Origin: a bacterium
GTDB lineage: Bacteria; Zhuqueibacterota; Zhuqueibacteria; Residuimicrobiales; Residuimicrobiaceae
Direction of reading: 5' to 3'
Assembly (NCBI GenBank): GCA_029565685.1
Contig: JAKQNR010000009.1
Coordinates: forward strand, 186,001 to 250,000
Length of the DNA: 64,000 nt
Under the pieces are notes generated by a model. That model had not been told where the DNA came from. It did no database searches and saw only the letters and a program-made list of their open reading frames with translations. The translations under genes were made by a program, and so were the position numbers. Shown here one piece after another: positions 9,253 through 19,439 of the stretch (its first letter is position 1; every line of letters begins with the position of its first letter).

Positions 9253-12099
9253 ATGGCCGAAAAAGATAAAATCATCATCCGCGGCGCACGCGAACACAAC
9301 CTAAAGAACATCAGCCTGGAGATCCCCCGCAACAAAGTGGTGGTGATCACCGGCCTCTCCGGGTCCGGCAAATCGTCGCTGGCCTTCGATACGCTGTATG
9401 CAGAAGGCCAGCGCCGTTATGTGGAATCCCTATCCGCCTATGCACGCCAGTTTCTCGGCCTGATGGAAAAACCGGATGTGGATTATATCGAAGGCCTGTC
9501 GCCGGCCATCTCCATCGAACAGCGCACCACCGGCCGCAATCCCCGCTCCACCGTGGGCACCGTGACCGAGATCTATGATTACCTTCGTCTGCTTTACGCC
9601 CGCATCGGCATCCCCCATTGCCACCGCTGCGGCAAAAAGATCGAACGCCAGACCATCCAGCAGATTGTCGACCAGGTGATGACGTTGCCCCTGGAGAGCC
9701 GCATCCAGGTTCTGGCGCCTATCGTGCGCGGCCGCAAGGGCGAATACCGCGAGCTCTTTGAAGGAGCGCGCCGCGACGGCTATGTACGCGTTCGCGTGGA
9801 CGGCGAGCTTATGGAACTGGACAAGGAGATCAAGCTCGACAAAAACAAAAAACACAGCATCGAGATCGTCGTCGACCGGCTGATCATCAACCCCAAGATT
9901 CAATCGCGACTCACCGACTCTATCGAGACCGCTCTGGGGCTTGCGTCCGGCATTGTCCTCATCGACGTGATCGGCCAACAGGAGCTGCTGTTCAGCGAGC
10001 AGTACGCCTGCATCGATTGCGGCATCTCGTACGAAGAGCCCTCGCCGCGGCTGTTCTCCTTCAACTCGCCCTATGGCGCTTGCCCCACGTGCAACGGACT
10101 GGGCACTTTGATGGAGATTGACCCGGATCTGGTGGTGCCGGACAAGAGCCTGTCGCTCAACGAGGGCGCCATCGCGCCCTGGGGCACGCTGAAGGACGGC
10201 TGGTACATGACGCTGTCCGCCGGAGTGGTGGAAAAATACGGCGCCTCACTGGACACGCCGTTTATGGATTTGCCCGAAGCGCTGCAGCAGGTGCTGCTGC
10301 ACGGATCGGACGAGGTGATGGATTTCAACTATAAATCCCGGTCGGGTAAAATGGAGGGCAAGTTCCGCAATAAATTCGAAGGCATCATTAAAAATCTCGA
10401 GCGCCGTTATCAGCAGACCGATTCGGGCGGCATCCGTGAATGGATCGAGGGGTTCATGAACATGGTGCCCTGTTCAGCCTGCAACGGCGCGCGGCTGAAA
10501 CCCGAAGCACGCAGCGTCAAAATTGCGGATCTGGGCATCCAGGAGGTTTCCGCTTTTTCTGTCCAGGCCGCTCTGGAATTTTTCAACCGCCTGCCGTTGA
10601 ACAAACGCGAGCAGACCATCAGCCAGCAGATCCTCAAAGAAGTGCGCGCCCGACTCGGTTTTCTGGTCAACGTGGGGCTGGATTACTTGACCCTGGACCG
10701 CGCCAGCGGCACGCTCTCCGGCGGCGAAGCGCAGCGCATCCGGCTGGCGACGCAGATCGGTTCACAATTGGTGGGCGTGCTCTACATCCTCGACGAGCCC
10801 TCCATCGGCCTGCATCAACGGGATAATCAACGGCTCATCAACACGCTGCAAAGGTTGCGTGATTTGGGAAACTCGGTCATCGTCGTAGAGCATGATCAGG
10901 AGACCATTGAACAGGCCGACTTTCTCATAGACCTGGGACCCGGCGCCGGCGTGCACGGCGGTGAAATCATCGCCCTCGGCACGCCCGAACAGGTGGCGGC
11001 CAACCCCCGTTCCATCACCGGCGCTTATCTGGCCGGGAGGCGCTGTATTCCGAAACCCGCTCAACGGCGTTCGGGCAACGGTCGATTCCTGCGCCTGATC
11101 GGCGCCAGGGGCAATAATCTGAAAAACATCACCCTGGAAATTCCGCTGGGCGCCCTGGTGTGCATCACCGGCGTATCCGGCAGCGGCAAATCCACCCTCA
11201 TCAATGAGACTCTGTATCCCATTCTCAATAAAAATTTCTACAATGCCAAAGAGATGCCGCTGGACTATGACCGCATCGAAGGGCTCGAACATCTGGACAA
11301 GGTGATCGCCATCGATCAATCGCCCATCGGCCGCACGCCGCGCTCCAATCCAGCTACCTACACCGGTCTGTTCACCCCCATCCGCGACCTCTACACCCAG
11401 CTGCCGGAATCGAAAATCCGCGGCTATCAGCCGGGGCGGTTCAGCTTTAACGTCAAGGGCGGCCGCTGCGAAGCGTGCCAGGGCGACGGCATCATCAAAA
11501 TCGAAATGCATTTCCTGCCGGACGTCTATGTGACCTGCGAGGTATGTAAGGGCAAACACTACAACCGCGAGACCCTGGAAATCAAATATAAAGGCCTGTC
11601 CATCGCCGATGTGCTGGACATGACCGTGTCGCAGGCGCTCGAGTTTTTCGACAAACTGCCGGTCATTCGGCGCAAGCTGCAGACGCTGAAAGATGTGGGC
11701 CTGGGCTATATTCATCTCGGCCAGCAGGCCACCACTCTGTCCGGCGGCGAAGCGCAACGGATCAAACTCGCCACCGAGCTGTCCAAAATCGGCACCGGCA
11801 AAACGGTCTATATCCTGGACGAGCCCACCACCGGTCTGCATTTTGAAGACACGAAAATGCTGTTGACCGTGTTGAACCGGCTGGTGGACCGCGGCAATAC
11901 CGTGATCGTCATCGAACACCACCTGGATGTGATCAAAACCGCGGACTGGATCATCGACCTGGGGCCTGAGGGCGGAGAAAAGGGCGGCCGTATCATGGCA
12001 GCGGGCACGCCGGAGCAGGTGGCGAAAGTCAAAGAATCCTACACCGGACAGTTTCTGAAAAAAGAGCTGAAAAAAACAGACTGCGGCGGTAAAAATTGA
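9253..12099 (+). CDS. uvrA: UvrABC system protein A
   Basis: UvrA is the damage-sensing ABC ATPase of nucleotide excision repair. The start is set at 9253, where the protein begins [19 protein letters not shown] like other UvrA proteins, with AAGGA 12 bases upstream. The resulting 948 residues match the usual length of about 940. Visible features are Walker [10 protein letters not shown], zinc-module cysteine pairs CIDCG and CPTCNG, the first signature [14 protein letters not shown] with [13 protein letters not shown], the second Walker [10 protein letters not shown], the second zinc module CEACQGDG / [10 protein letters not shown], and the second signature [14 protein letters not shown] with [13 protein letters not shown]. 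No uvrB or uvrC is nearby. It stands alone, divergent from the TPR unit. Confidence 0.98.
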   Translation: MAEKDKIIIRGAREHNLKNISLEIPRNKVVVITGLSGSGKSSLAFDTLYAEGQRRYVESLSAYARQFLGLMEKPDVDYIEGLSPAISIEQRTTGRNPRSTVGTVTEIYDYLRLLYARIGIPHCHRCGKKIERQTIQQIVDQVMTLPLESRIQVLAPIVRGRKGEYRELFEGARRDGYVRVRVDGELMELDKEIKLDKNKKHSIEIVVDRLIINPKIQSRLTDSIETALGLASGIVLIDVIGQQELLFSEQYACIDCGISYEEPSPRLFSFNSPYGACPTCNGLGTLMEIDPDLVVPDKSLSLNEGAIAPWGTLKDGWYMTLSAGVVEKYGASLDTPFMDLPEALQQVLLHGSDEVMDFNYKSRSGKMEGKFRNKFEGIIKNLERRYQQTDSGGIREWIEGFMNMVPCSACNGARLKPEARSVKIADLGIQEVSAFSVQAALEFFNRLPLNKREQTISQQILKEVRARLGFLVNVGLDYLTLDRASGTLSGGEAQRIRLATQIGSQLVGVLYILDEPSIGLHQRDNQRLINTLQRLRDLGNSVIVVEHDQETIEQADFLIDLGPGAGVHGGEIIALGTPEQVAANPRSITGAYLAGRRCIPKPAQRRSGNGRFLRLIGARGNNLKNITLEIPLGALVCITGVSGSGKSTLINETLYPILNKNFYNAKEMPLDYDRIEGLEHLDKVIAIDQSPIGRTPRSNPATYTGLFTPIRDLYTQLPESKIRGYQPGRFSFNVKGGRCEACQGDGIIKIEMHFLPDVYVTCEVCKGKHYNRETLEIKYKGLSIADVLDMTVSQALEFFDKLPVIRRKLQTLKDVGLGYIHLGQQATTLSGGEAQRIKLATELSKIGTGKTVYILDEPTTGLHFEDTKMLLTVLNRLVDRGNTVIVIEHHLDVIKTADWIIDLGPEGGEKGGRIMAAGTPEQVAKVKESYTGQFLKKELKKTDCGGKN

Positions 12100-12484
12100 A
12101 CAACATTCGCTGCTGCCGGCCTCGTTCATGTGTGCGCCGGTCCAACTTAACGAAACCGGCGCCTCGATGCAATGACCAAATCGAGAGCCGGCAGGCAGAT
12201 TTGTAAATCCAATCCCGCTTTTAATAAATCATTGATTGCCGTTTTGCTTTATGGGGAACTGACCGCCCATAACGCTTTATCATCTTTGCTAATCCGTGCC
12301 GAGTATTCGATGCTGAATCCCAAGTGCGGCTATCCTCAGATCGAACACTCCACATCCTACACGATCTTTTCCACACCCACTGACGATCGCTGACCGGCGC
12401 AAAGACACCCTCTGCCAGCCGCACACCAGGCGGCAACGCCCGCTTCATGTCGCAAACCGGCCGCAGCGCGGACGGTCAGAACTC
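12100..12484. other. Convergent intergenic region after uvrA
   Basis: Of these 385 bases, only a hairpin near 12134-12162 stands out. Short open frames on both strands (12172-12393 plus, 12221-12448 minus) overlap each other, have no ribosome-binding site I can see and resemble nothing known, so I do not call them genes. Confidence 0.5.
12134..12162 (+). terminator. Hairpin downstream of uvrA, possible transcript end
   Basis: GCGCCGGT (12134-12141) pairs perfectly with ACCGGCGC (12155-12162) around a 13-base loop, 35 bases after the uvrA stop. No T-run follows, so a Rho-independent terminator is uncertain; it may be only a 3'-stabilising stem. Confidence 0.35.
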
Positions 12485-15400
12485 TCATCTGACCAGCGTC
12501 ATTTTTCGGGCGAGTAGGACATCCGCCGCCTGCAGCCTCATCAGGTAAACGCCGGATCCCGCCGATTGTTTTTTATCATTCAGCCCATCCCATTGCACTG
12601 TATAGGCGCCGGCGTCATGTGGACGGTCGACGAGGGTGCGAATTTTGCGGCCGAGCAGATCATAGATCGCGAGGATCACGCGTGCACGCTTTGGCACTTG
12701 ATAGGACAAAACGGTGTATTGATTGAACGGATTGGGATAATTCGGCTGCAGCATCCACCCCGTCGGCGCAGTGGGCGCCCGTTTGATCTGAGTAGAGACC
12801 ACCCTGCTGCGGGTCAGATCCAGAAAAACGGCAAAAATCCCTGGTCCCGCCACCTCGGTGGCGGCGGTTCGACGGGTGAGATTCACGCCTGTCGGCAGGG
12901 GACGCCAGCCATCCTTCCATTGGTAAAGCTGCACCGCATCGGGGACCAGCGCTTCCAGCGAATCCGCGTCATAATGAATTTGTATCTGTCCCATAAACAC
13001 CGAGTTGACAGGAAAGATATTCAAGGCGATGGCGTCGGATATCCTGCGCAGCGAATCAGGGAGCCCCTTTTTCGGCACGGGAAATCCGGAAGCAAGGGCC
13101 GCCACTTTCCTGGCCGTGGTCTTGGATCGTTTGCTGATGAATTCCAGCGGCATATTGCCAAAGTAGTGCACTTCAGCCAGGGCATCTCTGTCGACGAACG
13201 CGGCCGCTTGCCGCAGCAGGAAGCGGTCTCCGAGGCGGTCCGGCGCGAAGAGAACAAGATCTCCCGCTGTGAATGCAGCCGCGTCGAGGCGTGCCATGTA
13301 GCCCCCGGCCGCCGCAGAGAGCGGCTGTTCACTGGCTGCGGAACGGCCTTCGAAAAACCTCATCGAAGGTGGAGCGGAGAAGAGGGGATCACACTGGCAG
13401 CGATAAACAAGCGCGCCTTGAGCGTCAAAGTTGATCTCCGAGATAAGCGTATACGAACCGTTCACCCGCTTCATCTCCATGGTTCCGGCTCCATGGTGAG
13501 ACTTGGCCAGGGCCGCGTCGAGCACGCGTTCAACGAATTGCCAATCGCCATGACGCTCGTGGGTGGCGATCACCAGGTCGCCTGCCTCGGCATTGAAAAG
13601 CTTCATCCTTCCGGCTTGTGTGGTCTTGCCGTGATAGATAAACCGATCGCCGACTTGCTTGGCAAGCATCACCCTGGCGCCCTTCACCGGTTGGTTCTGC
13701 CGGGTAAAAACAAGATCGAGACGCGGACGGGTGGTTGTCGTCGCATGGTTTTCAAAGCCCATCATATCGCCCACCGAAAAATCGGGCAGCTGCCAATCAC
13801 TGTTGGGTCCCTCGATGACATTATTGGGATAAATGTGCAGATCGCGCGGCCGATGGATGGAAACGACGATATCGCCGTAGATATTGTCATTGTTGGTTTT
13901 GAAATAGTCCCAGCAGGCTTGCGCCCGGCTCTGAAAATGTTCGGTCAGCGTATAATCGCTATAGAGCTGATCGGTCTGCCGGTAGCCGGACATTTCAGTG
14001 CTCACGGGATCGTTCAAGTCATCCGGATTGTCCATGAAGCCAAAATTAATGGTATTAAAGATGTATTCCCCCAGAATGTTCTCATACTCATCGCGAAAGT
14101 TGAACAGATAATGGCCTAATTCATGAACAAGAGTCGTGACCGTCATTGGGATGGAGGGGTCGATGGGCTCACCATTATAAATAGATTGAATTTGCGCGCT
14201 ATCATCCGCACTATTGCTGTAAAAGGCGGGCGGCATATACACATGATGCCGGCTTGCCTCTTTAATGCCGTTGGCGTGGGCCGAAGGCCAGCGTACATTG
14301 TCGGCATGCAGGCGGATATCGGCTTCCTCCCAGCGATCGCCGTTGTCGAACAGGGCCACGGAGTCGAGAAACGCCTGACCGTTGGTCACGTCATAGAGGA
14401 GGTTGTTCGCTCTGCGGAAAAGGCATTGCACATTAGCCACGTATTCCGGAGAGGCCTGCCACTCAATGCTGGCAATCAGGCTATAGCCAAAGGACGCATG
14501 ATGCAAAAACATCTCGGTTGTGTCCTCTGGATTGATTTTCAGCTGTTGCGCGCTGACCTTCCCCTGGGTGTCGATGTTCAAATTATCCACGTGCACTTTG
14601 TAGCTGAATTGCGTTCCGGCGGTACGATTCTCTTTCGGCGACACCACTCTTTCCGGGGTTGCACGGAGAAACAGCGGCATGCCGGGTTCATACACGTCGC
14701 CCCGGGGGAGCCGCAGTAGGCCTTTATGGTCCGTGAACTTGCGCTCGATGAAGCGCAGAGGACGGGCGCGCTGCGACAAATCGATGGCATAAATGTCGAG
14801 CTGGGTGTTCCGGACCGGAAGACGTTCCCAAAAGACCGGATCTGCAAAGACTTTGATCATCAGCATATCCATCGCCTGTAATTTGACGATGACGGCATCG
14901 GTCTTGCCGGCGGGCTGGGACTGATAGGCATTTTTGACCGGCAAGTCCGGGGAACTGGTCGTTCCGGTCATATAAACATTGCCGGCCATGTCGGCGGCCA
15001 GGGCCGAGGGGACAACCGGAAGCCGGTGAGTAAACAACGTATCGCTGCCATCCGGCTTGAGCGCCACCACACCGGGGCTCCCGCCCTGGACCACCGCGGA
15101 GCAAGTAGTATAGATCGTACCATCCGGGCCCAGCGCCAGTTTCCTCGCACTCCAGGGCCGGGCAGAGAAGACGAATCCGTTGCCGTATACGTTCAATTTA
15201 CTGATGAACGCGGTGGACGTCGTGGTGAAGGCGCCCGCTGTCGGCGGCACCGGGCCATAGCCGCTGACGATGGCGCAATAATAGTCGCCTACTTTAATAT
15301 CCAAGCCTTCGTTTGACGTTTGATTGCCGAGAAAAGTAGAATAAACCAATGAAACACTGCCTGTTTTTGTCGGGTCGAATTTACAGACGAAAATATCGCC

Positions 15401-16954
15401 GTTGCCTTGATAGGTTGGCTGAATGACGTTGGCCGTTGTCGGAAAATCAGCGGCAAAGGTTTTTCCGGTCACATAGGCGCGTCCCAGATCATCGACGGCA
15501 ATGGCATTGCCGTAGGTATCCGCTGTACCGCCGAGATGGGTTGAATAAAGCAGCGAAGCAGCGCCGGATTGGGCCGGGTCGATGACCGTCACAAAGGCAT
15601 CAAAATAGTAGCCGGGTTTTTGGCTTAAATAGGCGTTCTTAACCGGGAAATTAAAAGAAAATTCCGTGCCGGTGATAAAGACATGACCCTTCGCATTGAC
15701 GGCGATGCCGGTTCCGTAATCTTCATATTTTCCCCCCAAGTAGGATGAATAATAGAGGCCGCCCGCCGAATCCAGCACCGTGACAAAGGCATCGGATTTA
15801 TTTGGGTCTGCGATAGCCGGCTGCAACGCCTTTTTGATGGGAAAACCATCCCAGCCGACGGTTTTGGGATCATCGTCGGAGCTGGTCCGGCCGGTGAGAT
15901 AGGCGCGGCCGTCTTTGTCCACGGCGATGGCCGCCCCGACATCGTCCCATCGGCCGCCGAGATAGGTGGAATAAACGATGCCTTTTCCCTCCGGATTCAT
16001 CTTGGTGACGAATACGTCAGACAGATTGGAGAACATCCCTCTGAACAGATCCTTCTGAAAAGGCCGCTGTGTCGGAAAATTCGTCGAGAGGGTAGAGCCG
16101 GTGACATAAGCGCAGCCGGACGCATCGACAGCGATGGCCATGCCGGTGTCGGTATCGCCTCCACCGAGGTAAGTGGCGTAAACGATTTGCGGATCGATGA
16201 TGAGTGGCCGGTGCTGATCATATGGGGCGACCTCGAACTGGACGCTGCGATCGTCCAGCAGAGCGAATTGCGCATCGACGGGCTGTTTGCCGCCATCCGA
16301 TTCCTGCCAGGCCAAGGGGGCACGACAGATCAGCTCATGCCCGCGGGCCAGGAGCAGCAAATTGCCCGTCCCGTCCTTTTTCAACTGGTCGACACCGGTA
16401 AAATCAAGGCGGATTTTCTTTGGATCGGCGCCCGGCGCCACGAGAAAATCAAACTCGACATGGTTTTCGCGGGAATGATAAATCAGGTCGATGCCATTGT
16501 AGACGTCCTCATAGGCCACGCGGGCAAAGTGGGGTACCCGTTGCAGCCATGCACCCGGGTCGCCTCCCAGATAATAATTGGAATAAGATTTCAGCGCGTC
16601 GCATCCTCTGGCGCGGGCCGCCTTGGCGGCGCCGCGCAACGACATGCGCAGCGCCACGGTAGAGTCGCCGCTTTGCTCCCCCAGCACGTGTAAGGATGAT
16701 CCGGCGGCAGTCAGAAAAAGAATATGCTGGCCGCTGCGACAGAGAAAATCCACTTCGTCAGCCGCCTGGCCCCGGTTTTCTTCGAAATGGAATGTCTGTT
16801 CATAGAACGCTGATGCCGGAGACCGGACCGGAGCGTAGCGCGGTTTCGCCTGTTCCCAGGTGCGTACGGCAAGAGAAGACAAAGTGAAAAGGATGAGACC
16901 GCCAGGCAGGAGCCGCTTGAAGGAACAGAGACGAGGGCAGAGTTCACGCTTCAT
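12485..16954 (-). CDS. Giant secreted SBBP-repeat protein with HExxH metallopeptidase-like domain and C-terminal sorting domain
   Basis: The start at 16954 is chosen because AAGGAG lies eight bases upstream and the protein opens with a signal sequence (LLPGGLILFTLSSLAV); it has 1489 residues. A DUF7948-like N-terminal region begins at FHFEENRGQ. Next come at least five SBBP beta-propeller repeats (YATYLGGGDTDTG, YSTYLGGRWDD, YSSYLGGKYED, YSTHLGG, YSTFLGN). A segment around residues 944-958 then reads HELGHYLFNFRDEYE, a zinc-protease HExxH helix followed by DEY. The end (NYPNPFNQYTVLSYQVP and YDLLGRKIRTLV) is a FlgD-like / type IX-style sorting domain. I infer a secreted or cell-surface protein, perhaps a protease or adhesin. 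It stands alone and is divergent from the symporter gene. Confidence 0.85.
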   Translation of the reverse strand: MKRELCPRLCSFKRLLPGGLILFTLSSLAVRTWEQAKPRYAPVRSPASAFYEQTFHFEENRGQAADEVDFLCRSGQHILFLTAAGSSLHVLGEQSGDSTVALRMSLRGAAKAARARGCDALKSYSNYYLGGDPGAWLQRVPHFARVAYEDVYNGIDLIYHSRENHVEFDFLVAPGADPKKIRLDFTGVDQLKKDGTGNLLLLARGHELICRAPLAWQESDGGKQPVDAQFALLDDRSVQFEVAPYDQHRPLIIDPQIVYATYLGGGDTDTGMAIAVDASGCAYVTGSTLSTNFPTQRPFQKDLFRGMFSNLSDVFVTKMNPEGKGIVYSTYLGGRWDDVGAAIAVDKDGRAYLTGRTSSDDDPKTVGWDGFPIKKALQPAIADPNKSDAFVTVLDSAGGLYYSSYLGGKYEDYGTGIAVNAKGHVFITGTEFSFNFPVKNAYLSQKPGYYFDAFVTVIDPAQSGAASLLYSTHLGGTADTYGNAIAVDDLGRAYVTGKTFAADFPTTANVIQPTYQGNGDIFVCKFDPTKTGSVSLVYSTFLGNQTSNEGLDIKVGDYYCAIVSGYGPVPPTAGAFTTTSTAFISKLNVYGNGFVFSARPWSARKLALGPDGTIYTTCSAVVQGGSPGVVALKPDGSDTLFTHRLPVVPSALAADMAGNVYMTGTTSSPDLPVKNAYQSQPAGKTDAVIVKLQAMDMLMIKVFADPVFWERLPVRNTQLDIYAIDLSQRARPLRFIERKFTDHKGLLRLPRGDVYEPGMPLFLRATPERVVSPKENRTAGTQFSYKVHVDNLNIDTQGKVSAQQLKINPEDTTEMFLHHASFGYSLIASIEWQASPEYVANVQCLFRRANNLLYDVTNGQAFLDSVALFDNGDRWEEADIRLHADNVRWPSAHANGIKEASRHHVYMPPAFYSNSADDSAQIQSIYNGEPIDPSIPMTVTTLVHELGHYLFNFRDEYENILGEYIFNTINFGFMDNPDDLNDPVSTEMSGYRQTDQLYSDYTLTEHFQSRAQACWDYFKTNNDNIYGDIVVSIHRPRDLHIYPNNVIEGPNSDWQLPDFSVGDMMGFENHATTTTRPRLDLVFTRQNQPVKGARVMLAKQVGDRFIYHGKTTQAGRMKLFNAEAGDLVIATHERHGDWQFVERVLDAALAKSHHGAGTMEMKRVNGSYTLISEINFDAQGALVYRCQCDPLFSAPPSMRFFEGRSAASEQPLSAAAGGYMARLDAAAFTAGDLVLFAPDRLGDRFLLRQAAAFVDRDALAEVHYFGNMPLEFISKRSKTTARKVAALASGFPVPKKGLPDSLRRISDAIALNIFPVNSVFMGQIQIHYDADSLEALVPDAVQLYQWKDGWRPLPTGVNLTRRTAATEVAGPGIFAVFLDLTRSRVVSTQIKRAPTAPTGWMLQPNYPNPFNQYTVLSYQVPKRARVILAIYDLLGRKIRTLVDRPHDAGAYTVQWDGLNDKKQSAGSGVYLMRLQAADVLLARKMTLVR

Positions 16955-17423
16955 GATCGTTTTCTCCTTTGTCTTTGCGGGAAACCAGCCATAAACTTTT
17001 GGCAGGGGGCTGCGGCGGCGTGCAAAATGCAAGGCAGAGGGGGACCGTGTTCGATTCAGGCGAAGATAATGAGGCGTTCCATGTGCGCATCAGGACTCGG
17101 CATTGCACAATCAAACTCGAGACCATCGACCTCGAAAAATAGTCATTTGACCGGATAATGTCAAGGATCAAAAACGCCGGAGCGCCTATAAATGACTTGA
17201 TCTCGAATTTATAATAAACTAAATTCCAGTCAAGCGGCAGCCGAGTCTTGTCTTGAGCGAAAGGCCCTGTCCTCATGCAGGATCAGCAATAGCCCCAACC
17301 GCCGGCTGGTCATCTGCTGGTTGTCCGGCGTTTCGCGCCGTCCCCCCATCGACTGCAGCCGACATGTCCTCGAAAGCTTTGGGTTATTCCATTCCAATCA
17401 TCGGTCTTGGAAAAGGAGCGGTT
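16955..17423. other. Divergent intergenic region between the SBBP protein and the symporter
   Basis: These 469 bases hold the leader and promoter of the minus-strand SBBP gene. A perfect TATAAT lies on the plus strand at 17210-17215 upstream of the symporter, but I see no -35 box at a usable distance from it. Frames open through the region look like extensions of the flanking genes rather than genes. Confidence 0.5.
17136..17164 (-). promoter_or_regulatory. Candidate promoter of the SBBP/metallopeptidase gene
   Basis: On the minus strand a perfect TTGACA (17164-17159), 17 bases and TATTTT (17141-17136) are present. The predicted leader is about 175 bases. The plus-strand word ATAGTCAT at 17139-17146 overlaps the -10 box. 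Confidence 0.45.
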
Positions 17424-19433
17424 ATGCACTTTTTGAATTCCGTCGATTACACCGTCATCGTGCTGTATTTCCTGGTGCTGGTCGGTCTCGGCGTCTATCT
17501 GCAAAGGAGAGCATCGCAAAGTCTGCAGGACTATTACCTGGGGGGCAAGACCCTGCCTTGGTGGGCCATGGGCATTTCGGGCATGGCATCCTATTTAGAC
17601 GTCACCGGCACGATGTTGATCGTTTCGTTTCTTTTCCTGCTCGGACCCCGCGGGCTGTTCATCGAATTTCGCGGCGGCGTGTGTCTGTTATTGTCCTTCA
17701 TCATGGTCTGGACAGGCAAATATCACTATCGTTCCAGATGCATGACCGGCGCGGAATGGATGGAATACAGATTCGGCAGCAACTGGGGAGGGCAATTCGC
17801 GCGGGTGGTCTCCGCCTGCGCCAATATCATCGGCACCATCGGCGCACTCGCGTATCTCGTCAAAGGCATCGGCCTTTTCCTGTCGATGTTTTTGCCGTTT
17901 TCACCGTTGGTCTGTTCGCTTATTCTGGTCGGCGTAGCAACGATCTACACGATCATCTCCGGCTTTTACGGGGTGGTATTCACGGATGTGTTTCAATCCG
18001 GGATCATTATCCTCGGCATCGCCGTCATCGTCCTGATGGCGATTGCGAAAATCACCGATGTGCCTGCTTTCATCGTTTTGACGGAAAAAGTCACCGGCAA
18101 TTCGCAGTGGATGAGTTCCGCCCTCCACTGGCAAACCGAGATGCCCAGAGGGTATGAGGTGTATCAACATCTCATGTTGTTCACTTTTTTTTATTTTCTG
18201 AGAAGCGTGGTCGGCGGGGTTGGAGAAGGCGCGGATCAGAAATTTTTCGGCGCCCGCAACGAAAGGGAATGCGGCTCCCTGACGTTTCTGTGGATTTCCT
18301 TGTTGATGTTGCGTTGGCCGATGATGATCAGCTTTGCCGTCCTCGGCATCTATCTCGTCAATGATCTTTTCCCGGATCAGGCGGTGATGCTGCAAGCGGC
18401 CGATCTGATCAAGTCGTTCGTCGCCACGGCGTCCCCGGAGCGGTGGCAGGACCTCCTTTCCCACATCCTGCATAGGCCGGACGCTTATCCGCCGGAGCTG
18501 ATAGAGGGACTCCAAGCATTGCTCGGAGGAAACTGGCAAAACAAACTCCATTTGCTGAGTTACCAGGGAACGGTCAATCCCGAACGCGTACTGCCTGCGG
18601 TCATCCTCTTCAATATCCCGATGGGCATCCGCGGTTTACTGTTGATGACCATGATCGCCGCTTGCATGTCTTCGTTCGATACGCATGTCAATCGAGCCTC
18701 TTCTTATTTTGTCCGCGATATCTATCAACGATATTTACGTCCCGGCTCCTCGAACCGTGAGTTGATTTTTGCATCCTATTTCTTCACCTTGTTCATCGTC
18801 ATCGTCAGCTATTTGATGGCCTACACGGTGAAGAGCATCAACGATATCTGGGGATGGATCATCATGGGACTCGGCGCCGGATTGATCATCCCAGGAATGT
18901 TCAAATTCTACTGGTGGCGTTTCAACGGCGGCGGTTTCGCCGTCGGCACCATCGTCGGATTGTTGGGAGCGTTCATCCAGCGGAGTTTTTGGCCGGAACT
19001 CGTCGAGTGGAAGCAATTCACCATTCTGTCGATCCTCTCCCTCCTCGCGACTATTATCGGAACCCTGATGACCCGGCCGACGGAAGAGAAAGTCCTGCTG
19101 CACTATTATGCGACAACGCGGCCGCTCGGATTCTGGGGACCGCTCAAGCGCAAGCTGAAACCCGACGTCAGAACGGCCATGGAACGTGAACACAAGAACG
19201 ATTTGATCGCGTTGCCGTTCGCACTCGGCTGGCAGGTCAGCCTTTTCTTTCTGCCCATGCAGCTCATCATCCGGTCTTTTAGCTCCTTCAGGATCACTCT
19301 GATCATTTTTATCGTCTGTTCGGCCGGTCTGTACTGGTTTTGGTATCGCAATCTGCCTAAAAAAGGCAAAGCCTTTTCCGATGCCGGTCCTCAAGCGGCC
19401 GAGAATATTTTCTTGTCGCCATCACCACGGTAA
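17424..19433 (+). CDS. Sodium:solute symporter (SSF family)
   Basis: The start at 17424 follows AAGGAG with a five-base gap, and the protein then begins MHFLNSVDYTVIVLYFLVLVG, the first membrane helix of SSF proteins. The 669-residue product has about 13-14 hydrophobic segments. It carries family landmarks such as DYYLGGKTLPWW and MGISGMASYLDVTGT near the N-terminus, and SSFDTHVNRASSYFVRDIY in the later part. SSF transporters import sugars, nucleosides, amino acids or sialic acid with sodium. The alpha-mannosidase gene starts six bases after the stop, so I infer a sugar or glycan-fragment substrate. A hydrophilic insertion around RWQDLLSHILHRPDAYPPE is longer than in short SSF members. Confidence 0.93.
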   Translation: MHFLNSVDYTVIVLYFLVLVGLGVYLQRRASQSLQDYYLGGKTLPWWAMGISGMASYLDVTGTMLIVSFLFLLGPRGLFIEFRGGVCLLLSFIMVWTGKYHYRSRCMTGAEWMEYRFGSNWGGQFARVVSACANIIGTIGALAYLVKGIGLFLSMFLPFSPLVCSLILVGVATIYTIISGFYGVVFTDVFQSGIIILGIAVIVLMAIAKITDVPAFIVLTEKVTGNSQWMSSALHWQTEMPRGYEVYQHLMLFTFFYFLRSVVGGVGEGADQKFFGARNERECGSLTFLWISLLMLRWPMMISFAVLGIYLVNDLFPDQAVMLQAADLIKSFVATASPERWQDLLSHILHRPDAYPPELIEGLQALLGGNWQNKLHLLSYQGTVNPERVLPAVILFNIPMGIRGLLLMTMIAACMSSFDTHVNRASSYFVRDIYQRYLRPGSSNRELIFASYFFTLFIVIVSYLMAYTVKSINDIWGWIIMGLGAGLIIPGMFKFYWWRFNGGGFAVGTIVGLLGAFIQRSFWPELVEWKQFTILSILSLLATIIGTLMTRPTEEKVLLHYYATTRPLGFWGPLKRKLKPDVRTAMEREHKNDLIALPFALGWQVSLFFLPMQLIIRSFSSFRITLIIFIVCSAGLYWFWYRNLPKKGKAFSDAGPQAAENIFLSPSPR

Positions 19434-19439
19434 GAGGCC

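Noticed and set aside
10762..12129. A 455-residue minus-strand open frame opposite uvrA
   Set aside because: It mirrors the third-position bias of uvrA, which is supported by all its family motifs.
12172..12448. Two overlapping short open frames on opposite strands after uvrA
   Set aside because: No ribosome-binding site, no recognisable protein and mutual overlap; random open frames are common in this GC-rich sequence.
17040..17100. A T-loop-like word (GTTCGATTC) suggesting a tRNA
   Set aside because: The flanking bases cannot form the T-stem, and no anticodon or acceptor arms fit on either strand.
17196..17240. A minus-strand TTGACT followed by TATAAA upstream of the SBBP gene
   Set aside because: The spacing is only 14 bases; the TTGACA-N17-TATTTT pair at 17164-17136 is better placed.
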